A stretch of 64,000 nucleotides of DNA from Sphingomonas sp. PP-CE-3A-406 (GTDB taxonomy: Bacteria > Pseudomonadota > Alphaproteobacteria > Sphingomonadales > Sphingomonadaceae). Each line of letters opens with the position of its first letter. Position 1 is the stretch's first letter. Of this stretch, positions 59,843 through 64,000 are shown one piece after another. Location of the stretch: positions 744,001 to 808,000 of the forward strand of contig NZ_RCWY01000002.1 of NCBI RefSeq assembly GCF_003688625.1. The letters run 5' to 3'. Under the pieces are notes generated by a model. The model made no database searches. It saw nothing but the letters and a program-made list of their open reading frames with translations, and had not been told where the DNA came from. The translations under genes were made by a program, and so were the position numbers.

Positions 59843-60031
59843 GCTATGCCGGGGTGATGCTGTGGCGTGAGGTGCCGGGTGGCAGCACCCGCCCTACCCA
59901 AACCGACGCTACGTCCGCGCGGGGTTGGCGGATCGGTGCCCCTGCGGCTATGCGCTCCCTTGAACATTCGCCGCGGGCTCTGTCTGCGCGCTCAACCCGG
60001 TCGCCGCCGCGGCCGACAGGTTAGGAAGACC

Positions 60032-62314
60032 ATGGAAGACGATTTCCGCAAAGCCGCGCTCGATTATCATCGCTATCCAAAGCCTGGGAAACTCTCGGTC
60101 GAGGCGACCAAGCGGATGGCGACGCAGCGCGATCTCGCGCTCGCGTACTCGCCGGGCGTCGCTGCTGCGTGCGAGGAAATCGCCGCCGATCCGGACAAGG
60201 CTCGGGATTATACCGCGCGGGGCAATCTGGTCGCGGTCATCACCAACGGCACCGCGGTGCTCGGGCTCGGTGCGATCGGTGCGCTCGCGTCGAAGCCGGT
60301 GATGGAGGGCAAGGCGGTGCTCTTCAAGAAATTCGCCGGGATCGATTGCTTCGATATCGAGATCGACCAGCTCGATCCGCAGGCGTTCATCGAGGCGGTC
60401 CGCGTGCTCGAGCCGACGTTCGGCGGGATCAATCTCGAGGACATCAAGGCGCCCGAATGCTTCGAGATCGAGACGAAGCTGCGCGAGGTCATGAACATCC
60501 CGGTGTTCCATGACGACCAGCACGGCACCGCGATCGTGTGTGCGGCCGCGGTCCGCAACGTGCTCGAACTGCGCGGCAAGCGGCTCGACCAGATGAAGCT
60601 GGTGACGTCGGGCGCAGGCGCGGCGGCGCTGGCGACGGTCGACCTGCTGGTGTCGATGGGGCTCAACCCCGAGAACGTGACGCTGACCGATATCAAGGGC
60701 GTCGTGCACGCCGGGCGCGACGAGAACATGCCGCCGAACATGGCGCGCTATGCCCGCACCACCAATGCGCGGACCTTGCCGGATGTGCTCGAGGGAGCGG
60801 ACATCTTCCTCGGCCTGTCGGCGCCGCGCGTGCTGAAGCAGGAATGGCTGCACCTGCTCGCGCCCGATCCGCTGATCCTGGCGCTGGCGAACCCGGAGCC
60901 GGAGATCCAGCCGGCGCTGGTGCATGCGACCCGGCCCGATGCGATCATCGCGACCGGCCGCTCGGATTTTCCGAACCAGGTCAACAACGTGCTGTGCTTC
61001 CCGTTCATCTTCCGCGGTGCGCTCGACGTCGGCGCGACCGAGATCAACGAGGCGATGAAGGTCGCGGCGGTCGACGCGATCGCGGCGCTGGCGCGCGCTA
61101 CGGCTTCGGACGTGGTCGTGTCGGCCTATGGCGGCGCGACGCCGGTATTCGGGCCGACCTACATCATCCCCAAGCCGTTCGATCCGCGACTGATCCTGCA
61201 CGTCGCGCCGGCGGTGGCGAAGGCAGCGATGGAGTCGGGCGTGGCGACGCGGCCGATCGAGGATTTCGACGCGTATCTGCGTGACCTCGAAGTGTTCGTG
61301 TATCGCTCGGGCCAGCTGATGCGGCCGATCTTCGCGCGCGCCAAGCAGGCGGGGCGCTCTATCGCGTACGGCGAGGGCGAGGACCCGCGGACGCTGCGCG
61401 CGGTGCAGACGGTGATCGACGAGGGTATCGGCCGGCCGGTGCTGATCGGGCGGCGCGAGGTCATCGCCGAGCGGATCGAGGCGAGCGGGCTTCGCATGAC
61501 GATCGGCACCGACGTCGACGTGCTCGATCCGGGGACCGACCGCGAGGTGTTCGATCCCCTGCTCGCCGGCTACAGCACGCTGGTCGGCCGGCGCGGCACG
61601 CCGCCCGACAGCGCCGAGCGTGCGCTGCGGACGCGGCCGAGCGTGGCGGCGGCGATGCTGTTGCGCGAGGGGCGAGTCGATGCGGCGTTGTGCGGTGGCA
61701 TCGGCGACTGGTGGACGCAGATGACGTACGTCATGCCGCTGTTGCCGCGGAAGCCGGGCGTGTCGCGGCTGTACGCGATGTCGGCGGTGATCCTGCGGAC
61801 CGGCAGTCTGTTCTTCTGCGATACGCACGTGACGATCGACCCGACCGCCGAGCAGATCGCGGAGATGACGATGCTCGCGGCCGAGGCGGTGCGCGCGTTC
61901 GCGATCGAGCCGAAGGCGGCGTTGCTGTCGCATTCGAGCTTTGGCGCGTCGCGGTCGCCCTCGGCGCAGAAGATGCGCGCGGGGCATGCGTTGCTGAAGG
62001 AGATGGCGCCGGAGTTCGAATTCGATGGTGAGATGCACGGCGATGCGGCGCTGTCGGAGGCGCTGCGGCGGCGGCTGGTCGACGACAGCCCGCTGACCGG
62101 GTCGGCGAACCTGCTGGTGATGCCGAACATCGACGCGGCGAACATCGCGGTATCGCTGCTGTCGGCGTCGACCGAATCGGCGCCGCTCGGACCGATGCTG
62201 CTGGGGCTGGCCAAGCCGCTGCAGATGATGGTGCCGAGCGTGACCGCACGCGGGATCGTCAATCTGAGCGCGATCGCTGTGGGGCATGCCGCGACGGTGC
62301 GCGAGACGGCCTAA
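60032..62314 (+). CDS. maeB: NADP-dependent malic enzyme, MaeB type
   Basis: Converts malate and NADP+ to pyruvate, CO2 and NADPH. The 760-residue protein has the N-terminal malic domain (about 15-430): [72 protein letters not shown], and a C-terminal phosphotransacetylase-like domain (about 440-760) that is regulatory in MaeB enzymes, with [20 protein letters not shown]. Start ATG 60032 has AGGAAG seven bases upstream; the in-frame extension from 59867 is rejected. Relevant to C4-to-C3 flux with fumarase and pyruvate kinase in the window. Confidence 0.95.
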   Translation: MEDDFRKAALDYHRYPKPGKLSVEATKRMATQRDLALAYSPGVAAACEEIAADPDKARDYTARGNLVAVITNGTAVLGLGAIGALASKPVMEGKAVLFKKFAGIDCFDIEIDQLDPQAFIEAVRVLEPTFGGINLEDIKAPECFEIETKLREVMNIPVFHDDQHGTAIVCAAAVRNVLELRGKRLDQMKLVTSGAGAAALATVDLLVSMGLNPENVTLTDIKGVVHAGRDENMPPNMARYARTTNARTLPDVLEGADIFLGLSAPRVLKQEWLHLLAPDPLILALANPEPEIQPALVHATRPDAIIATGRSDFPNQVNNVLCFPFIFRGALDVGATEINEAMKVAAVDAIAALARATASDVVVSAYGGATPVFGPTYIIPKPFDPRLILHVAPAVAKAAMESGVATRPIEDFDAYLRDLEVFVYRSGQLMRPIFARAKQAGRSIAYGEGEDPRTLRAVQTVIDEGIGRPVLIGRREVIAERIEASGLRMTIGTDVDVLDPGTDREVFDPLLAGYSTLVGRRGTPPDSAERALRTRPSVAAAMLLREGRVDAALCGGIGDWWTQMTYVMPLLPRKPGVSRLYAMSAVILRTGSLFFCDTHVTIDPTAEQIAEMTMLAAEAVRAFAIEPKAALLSHSSFGASRSPSAQKMRAGHALLKEMAPEFEFDGEMHGDAALSEALRRRLVDDSPLTGSANLLVMPNIDAANIAVSLLSASTESAPLGPMLLGLAKPLQMMVPSVTARGIVNLSAIAVGHAATVRETA

Positions 62315-62361
62315 GGTCAGTGGACCGGGCCGGCGTCAGGGTCGGCCCTATTCCAAGTTCA

Positions 62362-62456
62362 GTCATCCCCGCGCAGGCGGGGATCCATACCGGCTGGCGT
62401 TGCTTGGTTACAGGCAACGGTCGAGTTTATGGGTCCCCGCCTCCGCGGGGATGACG
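62362..62456. repeat. Paired palindromic element, GTCATCCCCGCGCAGGC family
   Basis: Arms GTCATCCCCGCGCAGGCGGG + GATCCATACC and GGGTCCCCGCC + TCCGCGGGGATGAC with a longer middle (about 45 bases). Loops and tag differ from the other families but the head (G)TCATCC/GGATGA is shared. Confidence 0.75.
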
Positions 62457-62530
62457 ATGTGTCGTTGGGATCGACAATCAAGAGCACGAAGCTCCGCTCC
62501 CGGCTGACGCATATCATCGCTATAAGAAAA

Positions 62531-62607
62531 TGGTCGGAGCGACAGGATTCGAACCTGCGACCCCCACACCCCCAGTGTGGTGCGCTACCAGGCTGCGCTA
62601 CGCTCCG
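62531..62607 (-). tRNA. tRNA-Pro (anticodon GGG), CCA encoded
   Basis: Reads on the minus strand: acceptor CGGAGCG/CGCTCCG, discriminator A, CCA encoded; D-arm GCGC-AGCCTGGTA-GCGC; anticodon arm CCACA-CTGGGGG-TGTGG, anticodon GGG at the loop centre; T-arm GCAGG-TTCGAAT-CCTGT. All four stems are complete, 77 nucleotides. It decodes CCC and CCU by wobble. No neighbouring tRNA gene is visible; the gene stands alone between malic enzyme and yajC. Confidence 0.95.
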
Positions 62608-62862
62608 ACCGAACGGGCCGCAAGGCGACCCGAGGGGGGCGCACTACGCGGGGTCCGCGCCCGATGCAAGCCCGAACACCGCAGCGATGTCCGCAGCCAT
62701 CTCGGATGCGCCCGGTCGCGCGACGCCCACGTCTCATCCTGTGGCGATCTGTTGCGCGAGGTTCCAAGCGATGATAGCGGGCGGACCAATGCGGGCGCGA
62801 CGCGCGACGTCCGGCCCGACCCAACCTTGCGCCTTCCACGGCCCAGCCAGATACGGACCTTC

Positions 62863-63204
62863 ATGTTCATCTCACCAGCTTATGCCCAGGCCGCAGACGG
62901 CGCCACGACGGCGGGGGGCGGGATCGCCTCGTTCCTGAGCCTCGCGCCGCTCTTCCTCGTGTTCGTCGTGTTCTATTTCCTGATGATCCGCCCTCAGCAA
63001 AAGCGCATGAAGGCGTTGCAGGCGTCGGTCGCCGCGGTGAAGAAGAACGACAGCGTCGTGACCTCGGGCGGGATCCTCGGCAAGGTGACCAAGGTCGAGG
63101 ATAATGTCGTCGAGGTCGAGATTGCGCCGAATGTCCGCGTGCGCGTCGTCAAGGCGACGCTGACCGACATCACCAGCCCGAACACGAAGCCGGCAAACGA
63201 CTGA
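62863..63204 (+). CDS. yajC: Sec translocon accessory protein YajC
   Basis: Small membrane subunit of the SecDF-YajC complex. The 113-residue protein has a short N-terminal exported segment (MFISPAYAQA), one membrane helix (about 30-44, PLFLVFVVFYFLMI) followed at once by RPQQKRMKALQASVAAVKKNDSVVTSGGILGKVTKVEDNVVEVEI, the family signature with RPQQKR and GG.G.V. Start ATG 62863. The stop TGA overlaps the next ATG (TGATG), so yajC and secD are coupled. Confidence 0.93.
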   Translation: MFISPAYAQAADGATTAGGGIASFLSLAPLFLVFVVFYFLMIRPQQKRMKALQASVAAVKKNDSVVTSGGILGKVTKVEDNVVEVEIAPNVRVRVVKATLTDITSPNTKPAND

Positions 63205-64000
63205 TGTTGGATTTTCCGCGCTGGAAGATCGGGTCGATCATCGGGCTGCTGGCGGCACTCTGCCTGCTGGCGATCCCGAGCTTCCTCCCCGAGAGCACCA
63301 CGAGCCAATGGGGGCGAATTCCGCATCCGCACATCAACCTCGGGCTCGATCTCGCCGGCGGCAGCTATCTGCTGCTTGAGGCGGATACCGCCGACCTCGC
63401 CGCGACGCGGATCGAGGCGATGCGCGACAGCGTCGCGGGGACGATGCGCAACGGGACGCCGCGGATCGAGATCGGCGACATTTCGACGCGCGGCGGGCAG
63501 CTTAGCTTCCTGCTGCGTGATCCTTCGCAGGTCGATGCGGCGCGCGAGCGCCTGCTGGCGATCACCGGCGGTGGCGCCGGGATGAGCGGCCAGCGCGAAT
63601 GGGACATCACCGTCGTCGACACGAGCCGGTTCGTGCTCAAGCCGACCGAGGCCGGCCTGACCCAGGCGGTCGACACGGCGATGAAGGACGCGACCGAAGT
63701 CGTCCGCCGCCGCATCGACGAGCTGGGCACCAAGGAGCCGACGATCGTTCGCCAGGGCGCGACCCGGATCGTCGTCCAGGTGCCGGGGCTGAAGAACCCG
63801 CAGGCGCTGAAGGATTTGCTCGGCAAGACCGCCAAGCTCGAATTCAAACTGGTCGACGAGACCGCGAACCCGGCCGACCTGGTCAAGGGTATTGCGCCCA
63901 TCGGCAGCCAGGTCCTCCCCTACCCGGGCAATCCGCGCGGCGTGCCGTTCATCGCGGTCAAGCGATCGGTGATCATCTCGGGCGACCAGCTCGCCGATGC
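63204..64000 (+). CDS. secD: Protein translocase subunit SecD (3' end outside window)
   Basis: Begins at ATG 63204 inside the yajC stop (TGATG) and runs off the end, so only about 265 of the expected 530-540 residues are seen. After an N-terminal membrane helix (about 10-28) comes the SecD signature NLGLDLAGGSYLLLEADTADL, then a large periplasmic region with the P1 repeat (DAMKDATEVVRRRIDELGTKEPTIVRQG and QVPGLKNPQALKDLLGKTAKLEFKLVDE). It uses the proton motive force with SecF to assist late steps of export. secF is expected beyond the window. Confidence 0.94.
   Translation, partial: MLDFPRWKIGSIIGLLAALCLLAIPSFLPESTTSQWGRIPHPHINLGLDLAGGSYLLLEADTADLAATRIEAMRDSVAGTMRNGTPRIEIGDISTRGGQLSFLLRDPSQVDAARERLLAITGGGAGMSGQREWDITVVDTSRFVLKPTEAGLTQAVDTAMKDATEVVRRRIDELGTKEPTIVRQGATRIVVQVPGLKNPQALKDLLGKTAKLEFKLVDETANPADLVKGIAPIGSQVLPYPGNPRGVPFIAVKRSVIISGDQLAD

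Larger units (their letters stand above)
59492..60031. other. 540-base gap with two palindromic elements; no gene seen
   Basis: The gap between the GH108 gene and malic enzyme contains elements at 59607-59711 and 59737-59842. The remaining bases (59843-60020) show no gene signal, and open frames there are extensions of the malic-enzyme frame. Confidence 0.65.

Noticed and set aside
59867..60031. 55-residue N-terminal extension of malic enzyme
   Set aside because: The extension is basic and Pro-rich with no SD, while ATG 60032 has AGGAAG at proper distance and the standard N-terminus.

Overview
The window is about 64 kb of high-GC, densely coding chromosome with a strong alphaproteobacterial, sphingomonad-like character. 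This placement is an inference from gene content (DUF2312, DUF1244, DUF6894, PHA-system and FNR-type proteins, class I fumarase, an Oar-like TonB receptor beside a GH144-type enzyme) and from codon use; no rRNA is present to confirm it. There is no prophage, insertion sequence, CRISPR array or rRNA operon. The content is mostly core metabolism, envelope and information processing.

Layout: 1-2.5 kb, end of a probable HerA-like ATPase and small conserved proteins; 2.6-7.5 kb, pyruvate kinase, then the overlapping chain cstA, ybdD-like, heme oxygenase; 7.5-16.7 kb, PHA-system protein, VOC protein, lnt, metK (with a probable SahR/SamR-type operator and a strong terminator), AI-2E-family permease, small lipoprotein, PAP2 protein, formate/nitrite-family channel, trmB, acyltransferase; 16.8-27.4 kb, DUF2721/DUF4345 pair, amidase, metallo-beta-lactamase-fold protein, VOC protein, fpr, uvrB, sugar-dehydrogenase-like lipoprotein, PRC-barrel protein; 27.4-28.2 kb, a gene-poor stretch with an 18-codon ORF carrying a maximal Shine-Dalgarno and a chain of RNA hairpins ending in a terminator; 28-34.4 kb, DUF2501 protein, HExxH protein coupled to class I fumarase, lipoproteins, sirtuin, lgt; 34.7-41 kb, era, rnc and lepB, pgi, DUF4174 protein, gor; 41.4-47 kb, TonB receptor, GH144-like lipoprotein, thiolase; 47.2-52.1 kb, branched-chain 2-oxoacid dehydrogenase E1alpha-E1beta-E2 and an FAH-family enzyme; 52.3-58.4 kb, DUF6894 protein, Crp/Fnr regulator, DEAD-box helicase, nitroreductase, hslU and hslV; 58.6-64 kb, a holin/GH108 pair, malic enzyme, tRNA-Pro(GGG), yajC and the start of secD.

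The most unusual property is the number of paired palindromic elements. About twenty composite units, each made of two inverted hairpin arms around a variable 10-110 bp middle, occupy the intergenic gaps. The arms fall into several sequence families but share one design: a short GC hairpin, often with a GNNR-like loop, followed in many by a (T/C)CCA tag. One unit lies inside the coding sequence of the E2 gene, in frame, in the linker between the lipoyl and subunit-binding domains. Three lipoprotein-processing or envelope functions also occur here (lnt, lgt, lepB), along with several of their likely lipoprotein substrates.
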